A stretch of 64,000 nucleotides of DNA from Prado023 sp963798745 (GTDB lineage Bacteria; Actinomycetota; Actinomycetes; S36-B12; CAIYMF01), in the NCBI GenBank assembly GCA_963798745.1, contig CAWCUF010000007.1, positions 62,001 through 126,000 on the forward strand, in the 5' to 3' direction. Position numbers and translations under genes: made by a program. The notes under the pieces are model-generated. The model saw only the letters and a program-made list of their open reading frames with translations, was not told where the DNA came from and ran no database searches. How positions within the stretch are numbered: position 1 is the first letter of the stretch; the number at the start of each line of letters is the position of its first letter. Positions 23,791 to 33,090 of this stretch are shown here, in pieces.

Positions 23791-23806
23791 CGGTATATGA
23801 ATACCG
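23791..23806. promoter_or_regulatory. Palindromic operator candidate upstream of padR
   Basis: CGGTAT-ATGA-ATACCG, a perfect 6-bp-arm dyad in an AT-rich pocket 32 bases before the padR start. PadR regulators bind such short AT-rich dyads and repress themselves and the adjacent exporter. Confidence 0.55.
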
Positions 23807-23837
23807 CGTATCTATCGCGATCCGAGGGATGGGGACC

Positions 23838-24452
23838 ATGTCCGTTCGACAGGGAATCCTGGCGTTGCTCGCCGACGAGCCGATGTACGGCTACCAGTTG
23901 CGGGTGGAGTTCGAGGCACGGACCGGAGCCACCTGGCCGCTGAACGTGGGGCAGGTCTACTCCACGCTGGGCAGGCTGGAGCGTGACGGGCTGGTCGATC
24001 CCGACAGCGAGGACGACGAGAACCGCGTGCGCTACCGGATCACCGATGCCGGCCGCGCGGAGCTGTCCGCGTGGTTTGCGACCCCGGTGGATCGGGTCAG
24101 CCCACCGCGCGACGAGTTGGCGATCAAGTTGGCGATGGCCGTCACGGTGCCCGGGATCGACATCCGCGCGGTGGTCGCCCAGCAGCGCTCGGCAACGGTC
24201 CGCGCCCTGCAGGACTACACGCGATTGAAGGCCCAGATGGCCCCGGAGCCGGCCACCCCCGCCGAGCTGTCCTGGCAGCTCGTCCTGGAGTCGCTGATCT
24301 TCGACGCCGATGCCGAGGTGCGTTGGCTTGACCACTGCGAGTCGCGGCTGGTGCGGGTCGCGGGCATGTCCGGGACGTTGGGCTCGCAGCGCAGCGCGGC
24401 GGGGGCCGACCAGGCCGGCGTCAGCACGACTGGAGCGAGGGCCGCGCGATGA
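23838..24452 (+). CDS. PadR-family transcriptional regulator
   Basis: 204 residues. The N-terminal winged helix is typical: G-I-L-A-L-L-A-D-E-P-M-Y-G-Y-Q-L, then Q-V-Y-S-T-L-G-R-L-E-R-D-G-L-V and R-Y-R-I-T-D-A-G. The C-terminal half is the helical dimerisation domain (Vir_act_alpha_C type). The last 25 residues are a loose Ala/Gly tail. ATG at 23838 or the in-frame ATG at 23829; the first is closer to the family start M-S-V-R-Q-G. Its stop overlaps the ABC ATPase start (ATGA), so it controls the exporter in the same transcript; the dyad at 23791 is the probable operator. Confidence 0.88.
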   Translation: MSVRQGILALLADEPMYGYQLRVEFEARTGATWPLNVGQVYSTLGRLERDGLVDPDSEDDENRVRYRITDAGRAELSAWFATPVDRVSPPRDELAIKLAMAVTVPGIDIRAVVAQQRSATVRALQDYTRLKAQMAPEPATPAELSWQLVLESLIFDADAEVRWLDHCESRLVRVAGMSGTLGSQRSAAGADQAGVSTTGARAAR

Positions 24453-25171
24453 GTCCGGTGCTGTCGATGACGGCGGTGAGCCGCGTGTACGGCGCCGCCC
24501 CGGTCCAGGTGCATGCCCTGCGCGAGGTGTCGTTGAGCGTGTCGGCCGGCGAGCTGGTGTCGGTGATGGGCCCGTCGGGCTCGGGCAAGTCCAGCCTCCT
24601 GACGATCGCCGGGGGCTTGGACCGCGCCACCTCGGGCTTGGTCGAGGTCGCTGGTGTGGAGCTCGGGTCGGCCAGTACCGCGCAGGTGGCCGCGGTGCGC
24701 CGGCGCACGGTCGGCTACGTGTTCCAGGACTACAACCTCATCCCGGCCCTGACCGCCGCCGAGAACGTGGCCCTACCCGTGGAACTCGACGGGGTCGGGC
24801 GCGCGGCGGCCCGGGCGGCAGCGTGGGCAGCCCTCGAGCAGGTGGGCCTGGCCGACCTGGCCGACCGGTTCCCCGACGAGATGTCCGGCGGCCAGGCCCA
24901 GCGGGTGGCCATCGCCCGTGCGGTGGTCGGCGACCGCTCGTTGATCCTCGCCGACGAGCCGACCGGCGCCCTGGACACCGAGACCGGTGACGCGGTGCTG
25001 CGAATGCTGCGCCACCGGGTCGACGCCGGGGCTGCCGGGATCCTGGTCACCCACGACGCCCGGCACGCCGCCTGGGCCGACCGCGTGGTGTTCATCCGCG
25101 ACGGGCGCATCGTCGAGGACACCGGGCGCGCCGCCCCCGCCGAATCCCTGCTCGGGGAGGCCCGACGGTGA
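24449..25171 (+). CDS. ABC transporter ATPase (MacB/LolD type)
   Basis: 240 residues. Walker A G-P-S-G-S-G-K-S-S, Q-loop F-Q-D-Y-N-L-I-P, signature M-S-G-G-Q-A-Q-R-V, Walker B L-I-L-A-D-E-P-T-G-A-L-D and the H-loop V-T-H-D: all intact. These ATPases work with FtsX-type permeases that drive extracytoplasmic work or export of peptides and drugs by mechanical movement rather than by a classic channel. The permease follows with a GTGA overlap and PadR precedes with ATGA. Confidence 0.9.
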   Translation: MSPVLSMTAVSRVYGAAPVQVHALREVSLSVSAGELVSVMGPSGSGKSSLLTIAGGLDRATSGLVEVAGVELGSASTAQVAAVRRRTVGYVFQDYNLIPALTAAENVALPVELDGVGRAAARAAAWAALEQVGLADLADRFPDEMSGGQAQRVAIARAVVGDRSLILADEPTGALDTETGDAVLRMLRHRVDAGAAGILVTHDARHAAWADRVVFIRDGRIVEDTGRAAPAESLLGEARR

Positions 25172-28068
25172 GCGGCACCGTCACCGTCGAGCCGGAGACC
25201 ACCTCCCACCCGGGGGCACCGCGGCGCCGCACCCGCCGACGCGCGGGCTGGGGGGTCGCCCTGCGGATCGCCCGCCGCGACGTCCGGCGCTCGAAGGGCC
25301 GTAGCGCGCTGATCGTGGCGCTGATCATGCTGCCCGTGCTCGTCGTGGTCGCGGCCTCCACGTTGCTGCGCACCGCAGATCTCTCGATGCTGGAGTCGTT
25401 GCCCCGCGAGTTGGGCTCCGCGGATGCCGCGATCCAGACCACATGGGAACTCCCCGAGGGACAGGTCCTGGTGCAGTGCCCGGACCTCACATGCTCGAGT
25501 GAGCGGGCCGCAACAGCGCCGGATGACGGGCTGAGCCCCGAGCAGGGGATCGCCGCGGACCTCGGCCCAGGCACCCGTGTCATCGCCCTGCCCAGCCAGG
25601 AGGTGCCCGCCACCGTCGGTGACCGGCGGCTGTCTGTGCGCGTCACCGAGGCCGAGCTGGTCGATCCGATGCTGGTCGGCATGGTCGATGTCGTCGCCGG
25701 GCGGCTGCCCGCCGGGCCGGGCGAGGTCGTCGTCACCGGTCCGCTCGCGGACAAGGGGGCCTCGATCGGCAGCACGATGGACCTGGGGCAGTACGGCTCC
25801 GCGACGGTCGTGGGCCAGGTGCGCAGCCTGCGCGCGAAGCAGGAGGTGTTCGCCACGCCCGGGGGCCTGGGGGTGCCGTTCATCGACGACGAGGGCAACG
25901 ACTGGTTGAGCCGCTGGCTGGTCACCGCACCCGGCGGGGTGAGCTGGGAGCAGGTCCTGACCCTCAACGAACGCGGCCTGCAGGTACTGTCGCGCGACGT
26001 CATCGCCGACCCGCCGACGGACAGCGAACTCGCTGCTGACCCGCGAACTGCGGTCATCGCGCAGGGCGGGCCGTCGTCGACCGACGACACCACCCTGGCG
26101 GTCCTGGCACTCATCCTGGCCATGGTGCTGCTCGAGGTCGTGCTGCTCGCCGGTCCTGCGTTCGCCGTCGGGGCGTCTCGCCAGACCCGGGCCCTGGGGC
26201 TCGTGGCCGCGCAGGGCGGCACGCGTCGGCAACTGCGCCGGATCGTGCTGGCCCAGGCGGTCGTGCTCGGCGTGGTGGCCGCCCTGACCGGGGCGGCGCT
26301 GGCGCTGGCCGTGACCCGGGCGGCCTACCCGTTCCTGGCCGACCGGGCCGCGGGTTCGATCGGACCGTTCCAGGTGGGCTGGTGGGACGTGGCCCTGGTG
26401 ATCGCCTTCGGCGTTGCCAGCGCGGTCCTGGCTGCCCTGGTCCCCGCCCGGGCCGCCGCGCGCCTGGACCCGGTCCGGGCGATCGCCGGGCGACGGCCAC
26501 AGGCGCGCTCCGCGCACTGGCACCCGTTGCTCGGTGGCGCGATGATCGCCGTCGGCGCGACGCTGGCCTACCTGGGCGCCGGCGCGCCCGGTCGGAGCAC
26601 GGTCACCGAGGACGGGACGACGTCCGGCGGCGACGGAACCCTGTTCATCGCAGCCTCCGCGCTGCTGGTGGTGCTCGGCGCGGTGCTGTTCGCCCCGTTG
26701 GCGATCTCGCTGCTGGCCCGCGCGGCCCGGCGCGCCCCGCTGCCGGGGCGCTACGCCCTGCGCGACATGGCCCGCAACCAGTTGCGCACCGCGCCCGCCG
26801 TGGCCGCGGTGACCGCGGTGGTCGCCGGGGCGGTCGCCCTGGCCATCGCCAGCGGCTCGGACGCAGCGCAGGGCCGCGCCGAGTACGTGCCCAACGGCCC
26901 GGCCGGCGCCGCGGTGATCCAGCGCTCGGACTACGGCGCGACGTGGGAGCCGGCGGTGTGGCAGTCGTTGGCCGACGAGCTCACCGTGCAGGTGCCCGGC
27001 TCCAACGCGACCCTGGTGCCGGTCATGCCCGAGAGGTGGGCCCCAGGCGACACCCCGACGATGGTCCTGAGCAGCACCGACTTGGTCTCGGCTGACGGTG
27101 CGGTCATCGATCCCGACACGCCAGGCGCCGCGCAGGACAACAACTCCGCGACCTCACGTGGGCCGATGTGGTTCGGGGCCCCGGTGCTGGTCGGGGACGC
27201 GGGGCTGGCCGCTGTGCGCACCGCGTTGGACGACGATCAGGCACGCATCGCGGAAGCCGCGCTGGCCGACGGCTCGGCCGTGCTGCTTCGCACCACCGAC
27301 GGACCGGCCACCGGTGCCGCCCGGGTGGACACCGTGTCCCGGCTGTCGGAGGACGGCGAGGTGCAGCCGAAGGTCCTCGAGTCGTTCACCGTGCCGATCA
27401 TCGCTCTGCGGCTGCCCGGGGGCGCCCTTCCGGCCAGTGTGATCCTGCCCGACTCACTCGTGGCCGAGGCTGGGGTTGAGCCCCCGATCGGCGCGCTGCT
27501 CCTGAATGCCGATTCGGACCTGGGCACCGCCGACCAGGAGCGATCGCAGGCTGCGCTCGAGTCCTCGCCGACCCTGGCCCGAGCTGGCGGCGCGGGGGCG
27601 AACGCATATGTGGAGACGGGCTGGTCGGACCCGACCTGGGTGATCACCCTGACGCTGGGCGTCGCGGCCGGCCTCCTGGCGCTTGCCGGGTCGATGACCG
27701 CCGCCCTGCTGGCCCTCTCCGATGCGCGCGCGGACTTCGCCACCCTCGGCGCGGTCGGGGCCGCCCCGCGGATGCGCCGGCGGATCGCCGGTGTCTACGG
27801 TGCGTCGATCGCATTCCTCGGAGCGGTGCTGGGCGTTGCGGTCGGCTTCATCCCCGGCGTGGCGATCACCTACCCGCTGACCTCGAGCGCGTCCTCCGGG
27901 CTGGCACCGGGGAGCACCGACCTGGTCGGTACCCCGATCCCCGACAGCTTCCTGGTCATCCCCTGGGGCCTGGTCGCAGCGCTGGTCCTCGGCCTGCCAG
28001 TCCTGGTCGGCCTGGTCGTGGCCGCCGCGACCCGATCCCGGCTTCCGATGGTCGCCCGAATCGACTGA
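25168..28068 (+). CDS. ABC transporter permease with two FtsX domains
   Basis: 966 residues. One membrane helix near residues 45-65, a large extracellular part (about 70-300), then three helices of the first FtsX domain (about 310-430), a linker with two further helices (about 450-520), a second start helix near 545 in the M-A-R-N-Q-L-R-T-A-P-A-V motif, a second extracellular part, and three closing helices (about 830-960). This duplicated FtsX layout is usual for actinobacterial exporters next to PadR. It makes the full transporter with one ATPase dimer. Substrate unknown: PadR pairing suggests a drug, phenolic or cell-envelope stress signal. Confidence 0.85.
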   Translation: MSGTVTVEPETTSHPGAPRRRTRRRAGWGVALRIARRDVRRSKGRSALIVALIMLPVLVVVAASTLLRTADLSMLESLPRELGSADAAIQTTWELPEGQVLVQCPDLTCSSERAATAPDDGLSPEQGIAADLGPGTRVIALPSQEVPATVGDRRLSVRVTEAELVDPMLVGMVDVVAGRLPAGPGEVVVTGPLADKGASIGSTMDLGQYGSATVVGQVRSLRAKQEVFATPGGLGVPFIDDEGNDWLSRWLVTAPGGVSWEQVLTLNERGLQVLSRDVIADPPTDSELAADPRTAVIAQGGPSSTDDTTLAVLALILAMVLLEVVLLAGPAFAVGASRQTRALGLVAAQGGTRRQLRRIVLAQAVVLGVVAALTGAALALAVTRAAYPFLADRAAGSIGPFQVGWWDVALVIAFGVASAVLAALVPARAAARLDPVRAIAGRRPQARSAHWHPLLGGAMIAVGATLAYLGAGAPGRSTVTEDGTTSGGDGTLFIAASALLVVLGAVLFAPLAISLLARAARRAPLPGRYALRDMARNQLRTAPAVAAVTAVVAGAVALAIASGSDAAQGRAEYVPNGPAGAAVIQRSDYGATWEPAVWQSLADELTVQVPGSNATLVPVMPERWAPGDTPTMVLSSTDLVSADGAVIDPDTPGAAQDNNSATSRGPMWFGAPVLVGDAGLAAVRTALDDDQARIAEAALADGSAVLLRTTDGPATGAARVDTVSRLSEDGEVQPKVLESFTVPIIALRLPGGALPASVILPDSLVAEAGVEPPIGALLLNADSDLGTADQERSQAALESSPTLARAGGAGANAYVETGWSDPTWVITLTLGVAAGLLALAGSMTAALLALSDARADFATLGAVGAAPRMRRRIAGVYGASIAFLGAVLGVAVGFIPGVAITYPLTSSASSGLAPGSTDLVGTPIPDSFLVIPWGLVAALVLGLPVLVGLVVAAATRSRLPMVARID

Positions 28069-28119
28069 CCGGGGGGTGTCCATATGTCTGTGGTCAAGTC
28101 CGAGGACGCGTCCCGGGGA

Positions 28120-28190
28120 ATCCGCTCCCGTTCGCCCGATCTGCTCCCCGAAGTCCGGGAGCGGATCGGCGAAAGGGGAGCGGATCCAAT
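28120..28190. terminator. Long imperfect inverted repeat between converging genes
   Basis: About 24 bases starting GGAATCCGCTCCCGTTCGCC pair with the complement at about 28165-28190 with three mismatches or gaps; a second smaller pairing (CGGGAGCGGATC) lies between. Located in the 170-bp gap between the converging permease and DeoR genes, it probably terminates both. Confidence 0.55.
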
Positions 28191-28238
28191 CGTCCGGGAC
28201 GGATCGACCGACCCCGGAGCGACTGACCCGGCGCCGAT

Positions 28239-29006
28239 TCAGGCGCGGACCACCTGGGGGCCGGCAGCCGAGATCTGGGCCACCGCGGCGTCCGGCAGAC
28301 CGGTGTCGCTGACCAGCACGTCGATCTGGGCCAGATTCGCGACGTGGGCGAAGTGGTCGCGGCCGAACTTCGAGTGGTCGCAGAGCAGGACCCTGGTCCG
28401 GGCCGCGGCGACGAACGCACGCTTCACGGCCGCCTCCGCGCTGTCCGGGGTGGTCAGGCCGCGCTCGATCGAGAAGCCGTTGGTCCCCAGGAACACCACG
28501 TCCAGATGGATGCGGCGCAGGTACTCCAGCGCGACCTCGTCCACCGTGGTCAGGGTGCGCCCGCGCAACCGCCCGCCGACGATGTGCACGGTGAGGTCGG
28601 GCCGATCAGCCAGCGGCAATGCGATGGCCAGGTTGTTGGTCACCACCGTCAGCGCCCGGTCGAAGGGCAGGATCTCGGCGAACTGATGCGTCGTGGAACC
28701 GCCGTCCAGTGCGATCGCCCCATGCTCGGGCAGCCAGTCCAGCGCAGCGCGGGCGATCCGCTCCTTCTCCCTGGTATGCACCGACTCACGCACGGCCAGC
28801 GCCGGCTCGAAGCCGTTGGCAGGGGAGTCGGCGAGGATCGCCCCGCCGTGCACCCGCCGTAGCAGCCCCGCGCGCGCCAGTGCGCTCAGGTCCCGGCGCA
28901 CCGTCTCCGGGGTGACGTCGAGATCCTCGGCGAGCCGGGCGACCTCCACCCGGCCGGCGTCCCGGGCCAGGTCGAGGATCGCCGCCTGCCGTTCCTGCGC
29001 GTACAT
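28239..29006 (-). CDS. DeoR/GlpR-family regulator of the hexitol locus
   Basis: 255 residues. N-terminal helix-turn-helix (M-Y-A-Q-E-R-Q-A-A-I, then L-D-V-T-P-E-T-V-R-R-D-L, then R-V-H-G-G-A-I) and the C-terminal sugar-phosphate sensor with D-G-G-S-T-T-H-Q, V-T-N-N-L, V-G-G-R-L-R-G and F-L-G-T-N-G-F. It should repress a sugar operon until a phosphorylated sugar binds. ATG at 29006 gives the family's usual start; 18 upstream codons are open. Last gene of mtlA, dehydrogenase remnant, deoR, all on the minus strand. It resembles the fructose regulator at 45057 throughout, so they are close paralogues. Confidence 0.88.
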   Translation of the reverse strand: MYAQERQAAILDLARDAGRVEVARLAEDLDVTPETVRRDLSALARAGLLRRVHGGAILADSPANGFEPALAVRESVHTREKERIARAALDWLPEHGAIALDGGSTTHQFAEILPFDRALTVVTNNLAIALPLADRPDLTVHIVGGRLRGRTLTTVDEVALEYLRRIHLDVVFLGTNGFSIERGLTTPDSAEAAVKRAFVAAARTRVLLCDHSKFGRDHFAHVANLAQIDVLVSDTGLPDAAVAQISAAGPQVVRA

Positions 29007-29093
29007 GGCTGCTCCCTCGGGTCGGCTCGGTGCGGACGTCGGTCCGCCGAGGGGCCCCATCCTGTCGGGCGGCGCCCTCGGCGGACCACTGCG

Positions 29094-29624
29094 TCACGGT
29101 TCGATGGTGACCTTGATCGCGTGCCCACCCATGACGGCCTCGACCCCCGCGGGGAACTCCGCCAGCGGCAGCCGGTCGGTGATCAGGTCAGGCACCGGCA
29201 CATCCCCGGAGGCGATGTACTGCGGAGCGCGGCGGTTGTGCGCCGGGCTGGACCCGTTTGCTCCCACCACGGTCAACTCGCGGTGGTGCACCACGTTGGA
29301 GTCGAACGTGAGCGTCGGCTTGTCCTTTGGCAGGCCACCGAACAGGCTGATCCGACCGCGCAACGCGGCCATCTGCAGCGCATCCGTCTGGGCCCTGCCC
29401 GAACCCGCCGCGGTGATCACGACGTCGACGCCACGACCCTCGGTCAGGCGCATCACCTCGGCGATCGGATCGACCTCGGCAGAGCAGCTCGCGGCATCGG
29501 GCGCGTCCGTGCCGCAGATCGAGTTCGCACGGACCCGCAGCTTGACCTCCTTGGGATCGGACATCGGCTCGGGCATGTCCTCCATGCGGACATCTCCGGG
29601 TGCGTAGTAACGGGCAACGAGCAT
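29094..29624 (-). pseudogene. Zinc-type alcohol/polyol dehydrogenase with its middle deleted
   Basis: An open frame of 176 codons that starts well (GAGGAAG ribosome site, ATG at 29624; M-L-V-A-R-Y-Y-A-P-G-D-V) and reaches the zinc motif I-C-G-T-D at about residue 37-40. It then jumps straight to the late cofactor domain (E-G-R-G-V-D-V-V-I-T-A-A-G, then G-R-I-S-L-F-G-G-L) and the normal C-terminus. About 150 residues are missing, including the structural-zinc loop, G-H-E and the G-x-G-x-x-G of the cofactor site; intact relatives have about 340. The frame is kept across the join (near 29505). Not catalytically competent. The intact form would have oxidised the PTS product of the neighbouring mtlA. 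Confidence 0.7.
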
Positions 29625-29681
29625 GATTTCCGCTTCCTCTTCGATTGCGTTCAGCGAGTTCGATCTGTCGATCAGGCCGGG

Positions 29682-31697
29682 TCAGGCCAGGGTCACACTG
29701 TCCAGCACGGCGGTGACATCGTCCTTGCTGGTGGCCGCCTGCAGGGCCGCCACCTTGTCCTCGTCGAGGAACACGTGGGCGATGCTGCCGAGCAGGGCCA
29801 GGTGGTCGTCGCCGGCTCCGGCGATCCCGACCACGTAGTGGGCCAGCTCCCCATCCCCGTTCCAGTCGATACCCTCGGGATAGCGGATGAACGACAGGCC
29901 TGTGGCGTTGATCGAGAGCTTGGCCTCGTTCGTGCCGTGCGGGATGGCCAGGCTGTTGCCGACGTAGGTCGAGACCGACTTCTCCCGGTCGTACATGGAC
30001 TCGATGTAGGCCGGTTGCACCTTGCCGGTGGCCACGAGCAACTGGCCGGCCTCGTCGATGGCGTCGTCGCGGGTGCGCGCCGTGCCGGTCAGCACGATGG
30101 CCTCGTGCGGCAGCAGGGTCGCCAACCGGGCGTGCTCGGGTGCCGGGGTGGGCGCACCGGCAGTGCCGCCCTGGGCGCTGGCTGGCGCGGGAGCCGACGC
30201 GACCGGCGCCTCGTCATCCTCGTGGGACACCTCGATCATCGCCACGATGTCGTCGTAGCGGGGGCTGGCCATGAAGTTGTCCACCGACACGTGGATGGCC
30301 GAGGGGGTCAGGGGCTTGGTTCGGGCGGTCAGGTCCTGGTGGGTCACGACCAGGTCGTAGGTGTCCTCCAGGTTGGCGATGGCCTTGTTGATGACCGTGA
30401 CGTCCGGGTAGCCCGCGGCCTTGATCTTCTTGCGAAGGACGGAGGCACCCATGGCTGACGAGCCCATCCCGGCGTCGCAGGCGAACACGATGCTGCTGAT
30501 CGGCTTGGTCAGCGTCGCCGTGCCGCCGGACCCGGTGACCATCGACGAGGCGACGGACTCCTTGCCCTTCATCGCCACCATGCTCTGCGTGGCGACCTCG
30601 AGGTCGCCCTCAGCCCAGTCACCCTTGTCGGTCTTCAGCAGGAACGCCGCCACCAGGAAGCTGGCCGTGATGCCACCGATCACCGACAACGTGATGCCCA
30701 GGAAGTCACCCTGCGGGGTCTGGGCGTAGACGGCGAAGATCGATCCGGGAGCCGCTGGTGCCCGAAGACCAGTGTTGAACAGCACGTTGATGAAGATCTG
30801 GGTCATGCCGCCAGCGATCGTCGCCAGGATCAGGCGGGGGCGCATCAGCACGTAGGGGAAGTAGACCTCGTGGATGCCGCCGAAGAACACGATGATTGCC
30901 GCGCCTGGGGCCGTGGCCCGGGCGATGCCCTTGCCGAAGAACATGTAGGCCAGCAACAGGCCCGTGCCGGCGGCCGGGTTGGCCTCGAGGAGGAACAGGA
31001 CCGACTTGCCCGTCTCGGCTGCCTCCTGGATGCCCAGGGGGGTCAGCACGCCGTGGTTGATGGCGTTGTTGAGGAACAGCACCTTAGCCGGCTCGATGAA
31101 GATCGAGGTCAGCGGCAGGATGTTGTTGGTGACCAGGAAGTTGACGGCCTCCCCCAGCCGGTCGACGATCCACAGCAGGGGCGGTGCGAGCAGGAACATC
31201 CCGAGCACGGCCATGATGGCGCCCCAGATGCCGGCGGAGAAGTTGTCGACCAGCATCTCGAAGCCCGGCTTGATCTTCCCGGCCCACAGGCCGTCGATGT
31301 GCTTCATGACCCAGGCCGTCAGCGGGCCCATGATCATCGCACCCAGGAACATGGGAACGCTGGGATCCTCACCGATGAACAGCGGGTCGCTGGTGGCCAT
31401 GATGACGCCGATGACCGAGAACCCGCCGACGACGCCGCCGCGCACGCCGTAGACCATCTTGCCGCCGGTGTAGGCGATCAGGATCGGCAGCAGGTAGAGG
31501 ATCGAGGGACCCACCATCGTGGCGATCTTCTCGTTGGGCGTCCATCCCACAGGGATGACGAACGCCGTGATCAGGCCCCACGCAATGATGGCCGCGATGT
31601 TGGGCATGATCATGTTCGACAGGAACGTTCCGAACTTCTGCACCCGAACCCGCAACGATGTGCCTGCGGGTTGCGAGTAATCCATGGCAGTGGCCAT
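29682..31697 (-). CDS. mtlA: Mannitol-type PTS transporter, EIICBA
   Basis: 671 residues, three domains: membrane EIIC (about 15-355, with G-I-H-E-V-Y-F-P-Y-V late in the domain), EIIB (about 395-490, phosphocysteine in F-A-C-D-A-G-M-G-S-S-A-M-G) and EIIA (about 525-671, phosphohistidine in A-I-P-H-G-T-N-E-A-K), joined by a Pro/Ala linker. It imports mannitol (or a related hexitol) and phosphorylates it with phosphate from HPr; HPr and EI are not in this window. GGAGAGG lies 8 bases before the ATG. No mtlD is nearby and the only dehydrogenase in the operon is broken, so either another enzyme uses the product or the locus is decaying. Divergent from a SorC-type regulator. Confidence 0.88.
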   Translation of the reverse strand: MATAMDYSQPAGTSLRVRVQKFGTFLSNMIMPNIAAIIAWGLITAFVIPVGWTPNEKIATMVGPSILYLLPILIAYTGGKMVYGVRGGVVGGFSVIGVIMATSDPLFIGEDPSVPMFLGAMIMGPLTAWVMKHIDGLWAGKIKPGFEMLVDNFSAGIWGAIMAVLGMFLLAPPLLWIVDRLGEAVNFLVTNNILPLTSIFIEPAKVLFLNNAINHGVLTPLGIQEAAETGKSVLFLLEANPAAGTGLLLAYMFFGKGIARATAPGAAIIVFFGGIHEVYFPYVLMRPRLILATIAGGMTQIFINVLFNTGLRAPAAPGSIFAVYAQTPQGDFLGITLSVIGGITASFLVAAFLLKTDKGDWAEGDLEVATQSMVAMKGKESVASSMVTGSGGTATLTKPISSIVFACDAGMGSSAMGASVLRKKIKAAGYPDVTVINKAIANLEDTYDLVVTHQDLTARTKPLTPSAIHVSVDNFMASPRYDDIVAMIEVSHEDDEAPVASAPAPASAQGGTAGAPTPAPEHARLATLLPHEAIVLTGTARTRDDAIDEAGQLLVATGKVQPAYIESMYDREKSVSTYVGNSLAIPHGTNEAKLSINATGLSFIRYPEGIDWNGDGELAHYVVGIAGAGDDHLALLGSIAHVFLDEDKVAALQAATSKDDVTAVLDSVTLA

Positions 31698-31821
31698 TTC
31701 TGAATCCTCTCCTCGAGCGGTCTGAACTTCTGCGGTCTTCTGTGGCGAGGTTCGCCATCTTCGCTTCGGTCTGGATCGGTGTGCCCGATCGCCTCCGATT
31801 CCGTCAGCATAGGGCTACGCT

Positions 31822-31846
31822 GCACACATGTCCAGCACAAATGTGC
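31822..31846. promoter_or_regulatory. Imperfect dyad between mtlA and the SorC regulator
   Basis: GCACACAT, nine bases, AAATGTGC: six of eight arm bases pair. It lies about 125 bp before mtlA and 40 bp before the -10 of the divergent regulator, so it is a candidate operator. The weak symmetry keeps confidence low. Confidence 0.35.
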
Positions 31847-31883
31847 CGCAGTCTTCCGGAACGGGTGCCCAGGTCCGCGCCGC

Positions 31884-31889
31884 TAGGAT
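31884..31889 (+). promoter_or_regulatory. -10 box of the SorC-type regulator (leaderless start)
   Basis: TAGGAT ends 7 bases before the ATG at 31897. This spacing favours 31897 over an ATG 69 bases upstream as the start. Confidence 0.45.
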
Positions 31890-31896
31890 CGGGGGG

Positions 31897-32874
31897 ATGA
31901 CAGCGCCAATCTCCGAGGAGGACACCGAACCCCTCATGACGGCCGCCGTCATGTACTACGAGCAGTCGGCCTCGCAGCAGGAGATCGCCGACCGCCTGGG
32001 CATCAGCAGGCCCTCGGTGAGCAGGCTGCTGCAGCGCGCCCGCGAGGTGGGCATCGTGCGCATCGAGATCGTCCCGCCCGGGGTCGACCAGGAGTTGGTC
32101 GCCCGGCTCCAGGCGCGCCTGGGTTTGCGTGCACTGCATGTGGCAGCGGGTCGAGCCAACCAGGCTGATCCCGGGCCCCTGCTGTCCGGTCCGTTCGGCG
32201 ACGCCCTGGACAACACGGGGGTGGGCAGCGGCGACGTGCTGGTCTCGTCGTGGGGACGTGCGGTCTACAGCGTGAGCCGGACCTTGCGCAGGTCGATCCC
32301 GGGGCTGGTGGTGGTCCCCGCGATGGGTGGCAATGCCAGCGACCGGCCCTGGTTCCAGCCGAACGAGATCGTGCGCACCCTGGCTCGCGCGCTCGAGGGG
32401 CAACCGGTCTACCTGAACGCTCCTGCGTTCGTGTCCGCCCGGCTGGTAGCGCCGCTGCGGGCGGAGCCGGAGATCCGGGAGGTGGTGCACCTCTGGGACG
32501 CGGCGAAGGTGTCGGTGGTGGGGGTCGGGGCCTGGCCCAAGCCCGACCCGAGCTACGCAGCTGCGGGCTTCCCGATCGACGATCCGGCGCGGTCCGGAGC
32601 AGTCGGGGACGTCGCGGGCTGGTCGTTCACCGTCGACGGGCGGATCGTGGCGCACCCCGACGACCGCGTCCTGCTCGGCGTGACGCCCGGGCAGTTCCGG
32701 GCGATCGGACACTCCATCGGCCTGGCGGGCAGCGCCAGCAAGGCCAGGGCGGCCATCGGCGCGATCCGGGCCGGGCTCATCAACGTCCTGGTCACCGACG
32801 CCCCGACCGCTCGGGCCATGGACGCGTTCCTGGATGCCGAGCCTCCCCACGAGGACGTCGCTGCCGCCAGCTGA
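31897..32874 (+). CDS. SorC-family sugar-binding regulator
   Basis: 325 residues. Helix-turn-helix: A-S-Q-Q-E-I-A-D-R-L-G-I-S-R-P-S-V-S-R-L, followed by I-V-R-I-E-I, then the large sugar-phosphate-binding domain (G-S-G-D-V-L-V-S-S-W-G-R-A, then V-V-P-A-M-G-G-N, ending G-L-I-N-V-L-V-T-D). Proteins of this kind activate or repress divergent sugar operons in response to a phosphorylated sugar, here most likely mtlA. An in-frame ATG at 31828 would add 23 residues without a ribosome site; 31897 is preferred. Confidence 0.85.
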   Translation: MTAPISEEDTEPLMTAAVMYYEQSASQQEIADRLGISRPSVSRLLQRAREVGIVRIEIVPPGVDQELVARLQARLGLRALHVAAGRANQADPGPLLSGPFGDALDNTGVGSGDVLVSSWGRAVYSVSRTLRRSIPGLVVVPAMGGNASDRPWFQPNEIVRTLARALEGQPVYLNAPAFVSARLVAPLRAEPEIREVVHLWDAAKVSVVGVGAWPKPDPSYAAAGFPIDDPARSGAVGDVAGWSFTVDGRIVAHPDDRVLLGVTPGQFRAIGHSIGLAGSASKARAAIGAIRAGLINVLVTDAPTARAMDAFLDAEPPHEDVAAAS

Positions 32875-33090
32875 TCACCCCCCGCGGCGCCCACCCTGCC
32901 TCCCGAACCGTCGCTGCGGCCGCCCGCCGCGCCCGCCTCGCGCCCGCCCGCCACCGCCCGCCCGCCACCGCCCGCAGCAGCGTTGGCACTCGCCAGCGCC
33001 CGGCCCGCCCCGCGGGGCCCGCCAGGGCCATCCCGCCGGAACCGCGCACCTCGCCCGCCCCGCCTAAGCCCGCCCGGCCGGGCCGTGGCG

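Noticed and set aside
31828..31896. Upstream ATG as the start of the SorC-type regulator
   Set aside because: No ribosome site there and it would overlap the candidate operator. The -10 box 7 bases before 31897 supports the later start.
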